Assembly: GCF_020991085.1 (NCBI RefSeq)
Contig: NZ_CP087719.1
Span: 682,001 to 746,000 of the forward strand
Origin: Roseomonas sp. OT10
Lineage (GTDB): Bacteria > Pseudomonadota > Alphaproteobacteria > Acetobacterales > Acetobacteraceae
Direction of reading: 5' to 3'
Length of the DNA: 64,000 nucleotides
The position numbers and the translations under genes are program-made. The notes beneath the pieces were generated by a model. The model had not been told where the DNA came from. It made no database searches and worked only from the letters and a program-made list of their open reading frames with translations. This document shows positions 51,294 to 58,877 of this stretch, piece by piece (within the stretch, counting starts at the first letter, position 1; every line of letters starts with the position of its first letter).

Positions 51294-53048
51294 ATGCACT
51301 ACGTCGCGCTCGCGACCGACTACGACGGCACCATCGCGCATCACGGCGCCGTGGACGCCCCCACCCTGGAGGCGCTGGAACGCCTGCGCGCCGGGGCGCG
51401 GAAGCTGATCCTGGTGACGGGGCGCGAGCTGCCCGACCTGCTGCGGGTGATGCCGGATCTGTCCGTCTTCGACCTGGTGGTCGCGGAGAACGGCGCCCTG
51501 CTCTACCACCCGGAGACCAGGGAGGAGCGCCCGCTGGCCGAGCCGCCGCCGGAGCGCTTCGCCGAACGCCTGCGCGAGCTGGGGGTGGAGCCGCTCTCGG
51601 TCGGCCGCGTCATCGTCGCCACCTGGGAGCCCAACGAGACGGCGGTGCTCCAGGCGATCCGCGAGCTGGGGCTGGAGCTGCAGATCACCTTCAACAAGGG
51701 CGCGGTGATGGTGCTGCCGGGCGGCGTCACCAAGGCCTCCGGCCTGCGCGCGGCGCTGGAGGCGCTGGAGCTGTCGCCGCTGAACTGCGTCGCGGTCGGC
51801 GATGCCGAGAACGACATGGCGATGCTGGACTCCGTCGGCCTGCCGGTGGCGGTGGCCAATGCCCTGCCGTCCCTGCGGGAGCGCGTGGCGCTGGTCACGC
51901 GGGGCGAGCGCGGCGAGGGGGTGGCGGAGCTGGTCGACCGGCTGCTCGACACCGATCTGGCGGAGATCGACCTGGCGCCGGAGGGCATCCCCGAGGGCCC
52001 GGCGGCGCGGGAGCGGGTGGCGCTGGCCAAGCCGGAGGAAGGGCGCGTGCCCCTCCCGCTGGTGCCGCAGCGCGAGAGCCTGCTGCTGACCGGCCATTCC
52101 GGCGGCGGCAAGTCCACCCTGACCTTCGGCCTGCTGGAGCGGCTGCACGAGGCGGGGTTCCAGACCTGCATCCTCGACCCCGAGGGCGACTACGAGGGCA
52201 CCAGGGGCACGGTGATGGAGGGCGCGCCGGACGCCCCGCCCGACCCCGCCCGGGTGGTGGAGCTGCTGCGCCGGACCCAGAACGGGGTGGTGGTGAACAT
52301 GCTGGGCGTGAAGCTCGCGGATCGGCCGGCCTATCTCGCCGCCCTGCTGCCGGAGCTGATGGGGCTCCGCGCCCGCACCGGGCGGCCGCATGTCGTGGTG
52401 GTGGACGAGGCGCACCACATGCTGCCGGCGGATTTCGACCCCGGCGCCGCCGCCCTGCCGGGACGGCTCGAAGGCTTCCTGTTCATCACCATGCGGCCGC
52501 AACTGCTGACGCAGCGCGTGCTGGAGGGGATCGGGCGGATGCTGGTGGTGGGCGCCGAGCCCGGCGCCTCGCTGGCGGCCTTCTGCGAGGCGCGCGGCCT
52601 GCCCGCCCCCGGCGCGGTGCCGGGGATCGAGACGGGCCAGGCCCTCCTGCTGGACACCGCCGTGCTGGCGGAGGGCGGCGATCCCGCCGCGGCGGTGCGG
52701 CGGGTGGAGGTGATCCCGGGCACCGGCACGCGCCGCCGCCACCAGCGCAAGTACGCCGAAGGGAAGCTGCGCGACGACCTCAGCTTCTACTTCCGCGGCC
52801 CGGAGGGGCGGCTGAACCTGCGCGCCCACAACCTCACGCTGTTCGTGCAGATGGCCGAGGGGGTGGACGAGGAGACCTGGACCCACCACCGCCGCCAGGG
52901 GGACTACTCCCGCTGGATGGAGGCATGCGTGAAGGACGAGGAGCTGGCAGGCGAGGTCGCCCAGATCGAGGACAGCGAGGCCCCCTTCGAGGAGGCCCGG
53001 GCCGCGATCCGCGAGGCGATCGAGCGCCGCTACACCGCGCCCGGCTGA
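51294..53048 (+). CDS. HAD phosphatase fused to HerA/DUF87-like P-loop ATPase
   Basis: 584-aa fusion of two enzymes. Residues 1-225 are a Cof/HAD-IIB phosphatase with complete motifs: DYDGT (Asp9, Asp11), ILVTGRELP, a conserved Lys in TKASGLRAAL and GDAENDMAML. Residues about 250-470 form a P-loop ATPase: Walker A TGHSGGGKSTL (near 266-276), Walker B HVVVVDEAHHM (near 366-376) and a partial arginine-finger-like MRPQLLTQRV. The last 110 residues have an uncharacterised GPEGRLNLRAHNLTLF / GDYSRWM pattern. The substrate and target are unknown; the fusion is seen sporadically elsewhere in alphaproteobacteria, from memory. Confidence 0.85.
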   Translation: MHYVALATDYDGTIAHHGAVDAPTLEALERLRAGARKLILVTGRELPDLLRVMPDLSVFDLVVAENGALLYHPETREERPLAEPPPERFAERLRELGVEPLSVGRVIVATWEPNETAVLQAIRELGLELQITFNKGAVMVLPGGVTKASGLRAALEALELSPLNCVAVGDAENDMAMLDSVGLPVAVANALPSLRERVALVTRGERGEGVAELVDRLLDTDLAEIDLAPEGIPEGPAARERVALAKPEEGRVPLPLVPQRESLLLTGHSGGGKSTLTFGLLERLHEAGFQTCILDPEGDYEGTRGTVMEGAPDAPPDPARVVELLRRTQNGVVVNMLGVKLADRPAYLAALLPELMGLRARTGRPHVVVVDEAHHMLPADFDPGAAALPGRLEGFLFITMRPQLLTQRVLEGIGRMLVVGAEPGASLAAFCEARGLPAPGAVPGIETGQALLLDTAVLAEGGDPAAAVRRVEVIPGTGTRRRHQRKYAEGKLRDDLSFYFRGPEGRLNLRAHNLTLFVQMAEGVDEETWTHHRRQGDYSRWMEACVKDEELAGEVAQIEDSEAPFEEARAAIREAIERRYTAPG

Positions 53049-53209
53049 ACCCTGCCCTGCGCCGGCCGTTGGCCGGTCGGGCTCTCCCCCTCTTGCCCGG
53101 CGCCCGGAAACGCGCTCCGGGCAGCATCGCTCTGGCGCCGCTTCCCGAGCATCCTTGCATGGCCACCCGATTCCGGCTGGCCACGTCCCATTCCAGGCCG
53201 GATGACGCG

Positions 53210-54355
53210 ATGAACGCCCTGTCCCCCTCGCCCGAGACCCCCTGCCACGTCCTGGTGCTGCAGGGCGGCGGCGCCCTCGGCTCCTACCAGGCGGGAGTCT
53301 ACGAGGCGATGGTGGAGAACTGCCAACCGGTGGACTGGGTGGCGGGGATCTCGATCGGGGCGATCAACGCCGCGCTGATCGCCGGCAACCCGCCGGGCCG
53401 CCGGGTGGAGCGGCTGCGCGCCTTCTGGGAGGAGGTCTCCTCCGCCATCCTGGTGGAGCCGCCGCCCCTGGGCGCGCAGGGCCGGGCGCTGTTCAACGAG
53501 GCCAGCGCCGCCTGGATCGCCGCGGCGGGCGTGCCGGGCTTCTTCGCCCCGCGCTGGCCGCCCGCGCTGCTCCGGGCGCCCGGCACGCCCGGCGCGCTCA
53601 GCATCTACGACACGGCGCCGCTGCGCCGGACGCTGGAGCGGCTGGTCGACTTCGATCGGATCCGCGACGGGGGGATGCGCCTCAGCGTCGGGGCGGTGAA
53701 CCTGCGGACCGGCAACTTCACCTATTTCGACAGCCGGGAGACCCGGATCGGGCCGGAGCACATCATGGCCTCCGGCGCGCTGCCGCCGGGCTTCCCACCG
53801 GTGGAGATCGACGGCGAGGCGTACTGGGACGGCGGCATCGTCTCCAACACGCCGCTGCAATACGTTCTGGACGAGGAGCAGCGGCGCGACCTGACGGTGC
53901 TGCAGGTGGACCTGTTCAGCGCCCGCGGCCCCATGCCGCGCAGCCTGCCGGAGGTGATGGAGCGGGAGAAGGACATCCGCTACTCCAGCCGCACCCGGCT
54001 GAACACCGATGCGCAGATGAAGATCCAGCGCGCCAAGAGCCTGGTGCGGCGCCTGCTCGCCCGCCTGCCGGACGGTGTGCTGGAGGCGGAGGACGCCGCC
54101 TTCCTGGCGGAGATGAGCCACGCCAACCGCGTGACGGTGGCGCACCTGATCTACCGTCGGAAGCAGCACGAGCGCAGCTCGAAGGACTACGAGTTCTCCC
54201 GCCTCACCATGCTCGACCACTGGGATGCCGGCCGCGACGACATGCGCCGCGCCCTGGAACGGCCGGACTGGCAGGGCCGCTGCCGGGCGGAGAGCGGCAT
54301 CGCCGTCTTCGACCTGAACGCCCTGACCGCCGCGGAGCGCGCCGGGGCGGATTGA
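53210..54355 (+). CDS. Patatin-like phospholipase (with DUF3734 region)
   Basis: Serine lipase of 381 aa. The oxyanion loop is LQGGGALGSYQAG (residues 18-30), the nucleophile Ser48 lies in GISIGAINAAL, and the catalytic Asp in DGGIVSNTPLQYV near residue 207. The C-terminal YSSRTRLNTDAQMKIQRAKSLVRRLLARLP matches DUF3734. ATG 53210 is preferred; ATG 53159 gives a 17-residue extension. Its TGA at 54353-54355 abuts element copy D. It may act on bacterial lipids or poly(hydroxyalkanoate)-associated substrates, which is not determinable. Confidence 0.88.
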   Translation: MNALSPSPETPCHVLVLQGGGALGSYQAGVYEAMVENCQPVDWVAGISIGAINAALIAGNPPGRRVERLRAFWEEVSSAILVEPPPLGAQGRALFNEASAAWIAAAGVPGFFAPRWPPALLRAPGTPGALSIYDTAPLRRTLERLVDFDRIRDGGMRLSVGAVNLRTGNFTYFDSRETRIGPEHIMASGALPPGFPPVEIDGEAYWDGGIVSNTPLQYVLDEEQRRDLTVLQVDLFSARGPMPRSLPEVMEREKDIRYSSRTRLNTDAQMKIQRAKSLVRRLLARLPDGVLEAEDAAFLAEMSHANRVTVAHLIYRRKQHERSSKDYEFSRLTMLDHWDAGRDDMRRALERPDWQGRCRAESGIAVFDLNALTAAERAGAD

Positions 54356-54775
54356 TCCCGACGGCGAGGCTGACCTGCCCTGTCGTGCTGTGGCGTTCGG
54401 GCGGGGACCGGGAGGGGACGCTGTCCCCTCCCAGACCCTCCCCTGCCGGGGCCACAAGCGGGCCCCGGTCCCCGCTGGGAGTCTGGTGCTGTGCGGTTGC
54501 CGTCAGTCTCCGGGCTGATCCCTGACGGAGCGCGGACAGGCGGGACTCTGAATAAAGCTTCAGAGCGCGTCAGCGAGTGCGGAGGCCGGTCCCGCCGAGG
54601 AGCATGGCTCCTCGGCGCCTCGACCCCGTGTCCGGCTGTCCCGCGGCAGCGCTGATCGGGTCCAGGGCCCGCAGGGTCCTGGCGGAGTGGGGGTACGGGG
54701 GCGAGGCAGAGCCTTGCCCCCGGGCCACGGGCGCATCCCGCGCCGGCACGGATCAAGGCATCCCGCTGCCCATAT
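54353..54775 (-). repeat. Dispersed structured intergenic element, copy D
   Basis: Minus-strand copy immediately after the patatin stop: the right end reads TGATCCCGACGGCGAGG from the stop codon onward, so this copy meets a stop with its right end rather than its left. It carries all five hairpins, the terminal GGGAGGGGAC stem with a CTGT-like loop variant and the CCGAGGAGC stem with loop ATG. The left end is near 54775. The following 150 bp up to idnD holds only the single module at 54856. Confidence 0.85.
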
Positions 54776-54855
54776 GAGGCGGGCGGCGCGTGCGGACGCG
54801 GCCGTCCCGGGGAGGCCGTCTCCTCGGCATGCCGAAGCGCCTGTGAAGGGGGGGC

Positions 54856-54880
54856 GGGGGCAAGGCGGAGCCTCTCCCCC
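54856..54880. repeat. Solitary AAGGC/GCCT hairpin module
   Basis: Arms GGGGGCAAGGC and GCCTCTCCCCC flank a GGA loop, matching the first hairpin of the dispersed elements but lying alone, 80 bp outside copy D. It is 46 bp from the idnD stop (54926), again on the 3' side of a gene. It suggests that the element is modular and that this hairpin can persist or insert by itself. Confidence 0.55.
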
Positions 54881-54925
54881 CGGCGCCCGCCACGGGACGC
54901 AGCGGCCGGGCGGGGAGCCCCGCGG

Positions 54926-55960
54926 CTACAGCGCCAGTTGCACCTTCATCGCGCGGGACCGGTCGCTGGCGAGGTCGAAGGCGCGGATGGCCTCCGCGAG
55001 CGGCACGACCTCCGTCAGCAGGGGGGAGACGTCGATGGCGCCCGAGGCAAGGAAGCCCACGGCCCAGGCGAACTCCTCGTGGAAACGGAAGGTGCCGCGC
55101 AGGGTGATCTCCTTGGCGACCAGGGTGCTGAGCGGCAGGGGGACATCCCCGCCCGTGCCGATCTGCACCACGGTCGCGCCGGGGCGGGCGGCGGACAGGG
55201 CGTCCGCCAGGCCGGGGCCGCTGCCCGAGGCCTCGAAGACCACGTCGAAGTGGCCCTTGTCGGCGCGGAAGCGGTCCATCGCCGATGGCTCGGCCGCGGT
55301 GTTCAGCGCCTGCGCCGCGCCCAGGCGGCGGGCGAGGGCGAGGGGGGAATCGGCGATGTCGGTCACCACCACCTCGCGCGCCCCGGCATGGCGGGCGACC
55401 AGCAGGGTGAGCATCCCGATGGGGCCCACCCCCACCACCAGCACGCGCTGGCCCATCAGCGGCCCCGCCTGCCGCGCCGCGTGCAGGCAGACGGAGAGCG
55501 GCTCGGCGAAGGCGGCCGTCTCCGCCGCGACGCCCTCGGGCACCGGCACAGCCTGGCTGGCGTCGCAGACCAGCGCCTCGCGGAAGCCGCCCTGCACGTG
55601 CGGGAAGCGCATGGCCGAACCGTAGAAGCGCATGTCCAGGCAGTGGTTCTGCATCCCCGCCTGGCAGTAGCGGCAGGTGCCGCAGGGCAGGGAGGGGTTC
55701 ACCGCCACCAGCTGGCCGGGCCGCACCCGCGTCACGCCGTCGCCGACCGCCAGCACCTCGCCGGCGACCTCGTGCCCCAGCGCCATGGGCTGCTGCAGCC
55801 GCACCGCGCCGAACCCGCCCTTGTGGTAGTAGTGCAGGTCCGAGCCGCAGATGCCGCCGGCCCGGATCCGGACCGCGACCTCGCCCGGACCAGGCTCGGC
55901 CAGCGCCATCTCCTCGATGCGCAGGTCGTGCGGGGCGTGCAGTACGGCGGCCTTGACCAT
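54926..55960 (-). CDS. idnD: L-idonate 5-dehydrogenase
   Basis: Zinc medium-chain dehydrogenase of 344 aa. Catalytic zinc ligands are Cys38 (GGICGSDLHYYHKGG), His63 and Glu64; structural zinc cysteines are 93, 96, 99 and 107 in LPCGTCRYCQAGMQNHC. NAD binding is in VLVVGVGPIGMLTLLVARH. The sequence and its partner match E. coli IdnD, which oxidises L-idonate to 5-ketogluconate. It diverges from the idnO-like gene with an operator-like palindrome between them. Confidence 0.88.
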   Translation of the reverse strand: MVKAAVLHAPHDLRIEEMALAEPGPGEVAVRIRAGGICGSDLHYYHKGGFGAVRLQQPMALGHEVAGEVLAVGDGVTRVRPGQLVAVNPSLPCGTCRYCQAGMQNHCLDMRFYGSAMRFPHVQGGFREALVCDASQAVPVPEGVAAETAAFAEPLSVCLHAARQAGPLMGQRVLVVGVGPIGMLTLLVARHAGAREVVVTDIADSPLALARRLGAAQALNTAAEPSAMDRFRADKGHFDVVFEASGSGPGLADALSAARPGATVVQIGTGGDVPLPLSTLVAKEITLRGTFRFHEEFAWAVGFLASGAIDVSPLLTEVVPLAEAIRAFDLASDRSRAMKVQLAL

Positions 55961-56012
55961 GGCTGTCTCCTTCTGGCGGTCGGCGGAGCCGGCCCGTTTG
56001 CCTTGGCATCAC

Positions 56013-56024
56013 GTTACCGGTAAC
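56013..56024. promoter_or_regulatory. GntR/IdnR-type operator candidate
   Basis: Perfect 12-bp palindrome GTTACCGGTAAC in the gap between divergent idnD and idnO. It closely resembles the E. coli GntR/IdnR binding consensus (LacI-family sites with TTACCGGTAA-like cores), so control by a LacI-type gluconate/idonate repressor is likely. No such repressor gene is in the window. The site continues into a second partial repeat, ACCGGTGG. Confidence 0.65.
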
Positions 56025-56088
56025 CGGTGGCCATCGCCAGGACCCGCCCCAGCGGCTGGGCGGGGGGCGGGCAGGAGATGGCACGGGC

Positions 56089-56850
56089 ATGGAGATCTTC
56101 GACCTGGCGGGGCGACGCGCCCTGGTCACCGGTTCCGGCCAGGGAATCGGGCTGGCCCTGGCCCGGGCGCTGTCCTCGGCGGGGGCGACGGTGGTGCTGA
56201 ACGGCCGCGACGCCGCCAAGCTGGACCGCGCGGCGGCGCTGCTGCGCGAGGGCGGGGCGAAGGTGGAGACGGCGGCCTTCGACGTCACCGACGCGGCCGC
56301 CGTGACCGAGGGCGTGGCCCGCGTCGAGGACCGGGCCGGCCCGATCGACATCCTGGTGAACAACGCCGGCATCCAGCGCCGCACGCCGCTGGAGGACTTC
56401 CCCGAGGAGACCTGGCACGAGATCGTGCGCGCCAACCTCGACAGCGTCTTCTTCGTGGCCAAGGCCGTGGCGCGCCACATGATCCCGCGCGGGCGCGGCA
56501 AGATCGTCAACATCTGCTCGGTGCAGAGCGAGCTGGGGCGGCCGACCATCGCCCCCTACACGGCGACCAAGGGCGCGGTGAAGATGCTGACCAAGGGCAT
56601 GTGCGCCGACTGGGCGAAGCACGGGTTGCAGGTGAACGGCCTCGGCCCCGGCTACTTCGCGACGGAGATGAACAAGGCCCTGGTCGAGAATCCGGAATTC
56701 TCCGACTGGCTGTGCAAGCGCACGCCCGCCGGACGCTGGGGCAAGGTGGAGGAGTTGGGCGGCGCGGCCGTCTTCCTGTGCTCCGCGGCCTCGGACTTCG
56801 TGAACGGGCAGATCCTCTACGTGGATGGCGGCCTGACCGCCGTGGTGTAG
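56089..56850 (+). CDS. idnO: Gluconate 5-dehydrogenase-like SDR
   Basis: Short-chain dehydrogenase of 253 aa that interconverts 5-ketogluconate and gluconate. Cofactor motif TGSGQGIGLALARAL is near residues 15-29, NNAG lies in ILVNNAGIQRR, and the catalytic Ser-Tyr-Lys is spread over NICSVQSELGRPTIAPYTATKGAV. It diverges from idnD by 128 bp, an arrangement typical for the idn system. The terminal GGLTAVV is in place. Confidence 0.88.
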   Translation: MEIFDLAGRRALVTGSGQGIGLALARALSSAGATVVLNGRDAAKLDRAAALLREGGAKVETAAFDVTDAAAVTEGVARVEDRAGPIDILVNNAGIQRRTPLEDFPEETWHEIVRANLDSVFFVAKAVARHMIPRGRGKIVNICSVQSELGRPTIAPYTATKGAVKMLTKGMCADWAKHGLQVNGLGPGYFATEMNKALVENPEFSDWLCKRTPAGRWGKVEELGGAAVFLCSAASDFVNGQILYVDGGLTAVV

Positions 56851-57010
56851 CGGGGGCGGCCCCGCCGGGCCGCCGGCGCGGCAGGGCAGGGTCGTGCGGG
56901 CGGGTCATGCCGCGGTGCAGCGATCTGCTCTAACCTGCCGGCCGCATGCTGCCTGACCCGACCCGCCGCGGCGCCGAGCCGCGCCATCCTCTCCCCGCGG
57001 AGCCCCGGCG

Positions 57011-58381
57011 GTGACGCCGGCCGCGGACGGGCTGCCGGTCCCCCGCCGCCACTGGGCCACCCTGGCGGCGGCGCTGGCCATCTGCATGGCGGTGATCGAC
57101 GGCTCGATCGCCAATGTCGCCCTGCCCACCCTGGCGCAGGAGCTGCAGGTCTCCCCGGCCAGCTCCATCTGGGTGGTGAACGCCTATCAGCTGATCATCA
57201 CCGTGCTGCTGCTGCCGATGGCCTCGCTGGGGGACATCTACGGCTATCGCCGGGTCTACATGGTCGGGCTGGCGGTCTTCGTCCTCGCCTCGCTCGCCTG
57301 CGCCCTGTCCGGCTCGCTTCCCATGCTGGTCGCGGCGCGGGTGGTGCAGGGGGTGGGGGCGGCGGCGCTGATGAGCACCAATGCCGCGCTGGTGCGCTTC
57401 ACCTATCCGCGCGACCAGCTCGGCCGCGGCATCGGCATGATCGCGCTGGTGGTCGCCACCTCCTCCGCCCTGGGGCCCACGGTGGCGAGCGGCATCCTGG
57501 CCGTCGCCTCCTGGCCCTGGCTCTTCGCGGTGAACATCCCGCTCGGCCTGGCGGCGATGGTGGTGGGATGGCGCAGCCTGCCGGAGAGCCCGCGGTCCGG
57601 CCAGCGCTTCGACCTGGCCAGCGCCGTGCTCAGCGCCCTGGCCATCGGCCTGCTGGTCGGCACGCTGGACGGGGTAGCCCATGGCGCCTCGGCACCGGTC
57701 GTCGCCCTGCAACTCCTCGTCTCCCTGCTGGCGGGGGTGCTGCTGGTGCGGCGGCAGCGGCAGGAGAGGGCGCCGCTGCTGCCCCTCGACCTGCTGCGCA
57801 TCCCCATCTTCGCGCTGTCCATGGGGACCTCCGTCTGCTCCTTCCTGGCGCAGATGCTGGCCTATGCCGCGCTGCCCTTTCACCTGCAGACGGGGCTGGG
57901 GCTCAGCGCGGTGGAGACGGGGCTGATGATGACGCCCTGGCCCGTGGCGACCGCCCTGACCGCGCCGCTCGCCGGCCGGCTGGCGGACCGCTACCACGCC
58001 GGGATGCTGGGTGGGCTGGGCCTCGCCATCTTCTCCCTGGGGCTGGCCAGCCTCGCCCTGCTGCCGGACCAGCCGGGCGCCTTCGACATCGGCTGGCGCA
58101 TGGCGCTGGCGGGCATGGGCTTCGGCCTGTTCCAGTCGCCCAACAACCGCACCATCGTCTCCTCGGCGCCGCGCGAACGCAGCGGCGCCGCGGGCGGCAT
58201 GCTCTCCACCGCCCGGCTGTTGGGCCAGACCACCGGCGCCGCCCTGGTCGCGCTGGTGCTGGCCCGGAGCGGGGCGAACGGGCCGCTCATCGCCCTCGGC
58301 CTCGGCGCCGTCGCGGCCGCGGTGGCGGCCGGGGTCAGCAGCCTGCGCCTCCTGACCAGCCGGCCGACGCCCGGCCGATAG
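57011..58381 (+). CDS. MFS efflux transporter, DHA2 family
   Basis: Drug/proton antiporter of 456 aa with about 14 hydrophobic segments. Hallmarks are MAVIDGSIANVALPTLAQELQ (start of helix 1), GDIYGYRRVYMVGLAVFVLAS (motif A) and VQGVGAAALMSTNAALVRFTYP (motif C). The start is GTG 57011, the first codon that leaves a normal N-terminus. It resembles SmvA/EmrB relatives. A partner membrane-fusion gene is absent. Its stop precedes element copy E, which starts about 70 bp later. Confidence 0.88.
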   Translation: MTPAADGLPVPRRHWATLAAALAICMAVIDGSIANVALPTLAQELQVSPASSIWVVNAYQLIITVLLLPMASLGDIYGYRRVYMVGLAVFVLASLACALSGSLPMLVAARVVQGVGAAALMSTNAALVRFTYPRDQLGRGIGMIALVVATSSALGPTVASGILAVASWPWLFAVNIPLGLAAMVVGWRSLPESPRSGQRFDLASAVLSALAIGLLVGTLDGVAHGASAPVVALQLLVSLLAGVLLVRRQRQERAPLLPLDLLRIPIFALSMGTSVCSFLAQMLAYAALPFHLQTGLGLSAVETGLMMTPWPVATALTAPLAGRLADRYHAGMLGGLGLAIFSLGLASLALLPDQPGAFDIGWRMALAGMGFGLFQSPNNRTIVSSAPRERSGAAGGMLSTARLLGQTTGAALVALVLARSGANGPLIALGLGAVAAAVAAGVSSLRLLTSRPTPGR

Positions 58382-58447
58382 GCGCCGCATCGAGGTGGAG
58401 CATGGCGCCGCCGGAGGCGGTTCGCCTCACCCCGCCGGACTGGACTG

Positions 58448-58875
58448 TGGACGGCGGATGCGCCGGCGCGGAGGGCGCCCGTGGCCCGGGGGCAAGGCGC
58501 TGCCTCGCCCCCGATACCCCCACTCCGCCAGGACCCTGCGGGCCCTGGACCCGAAGAGTGCTGCCGCGGGACAGCATGATACGGGGTCACGGCGCCGAGG
58601 AGCCACGCTCCTCGGCGAGTACAGTGTCCGAACTTGCTGACGCCTACTGAGCTTCTTTCGGAGTCCCGCCTGTCCACGTTCCGTCAGGGTTCAGCCCGCA
58701 GACTGACACCCACCGGAAGCGTCAGACTCCCAGCGAGGACCGGGGCCCGCTTGTGGCCCCGGCAGGGGAAGGTCTGGGACGGGGATCGACGCACGGCGTC
58801 GATGCCGCAGGCCGACGTCCCCTCCCGGTCCGACGCCGGACCACGGCAGCACGACGGGCGTTATCGGGTCGCGGG
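58448..58875 (+). repeat. Dispersed structured intergenic element, copy E (with insertion)
   Basis: Most diverged of the five copies, between the convergent MFS and mgtE genes. It lacks about 10 bp at its left end but retains the AAGGC hairpin, CCAGG...CCTGG, GCCGAGGAGC-CAC-GCTCCTCGGC and CCGGGGCC-CGCTTGT hairpins. The final GGGA...TCCC hairpin carries a 28-bp insertion at its tip that is itself a hairpin: ATCGACGC (58785-58792), ACG, GCGTCGAT (58796-58803). The right end lies about 18 bp from the mgtE stop. Confidence 0.82.
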
Positions 58876-58877
58876 CC

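Noticed and set aside
50570-53209. A 1261-codon open frame ending in the patatin gene
   Set aside because: Only the last 381 codons have lipase motifs; the rest overlaps DUF3833 and HAD-ATPase genes in another frame.
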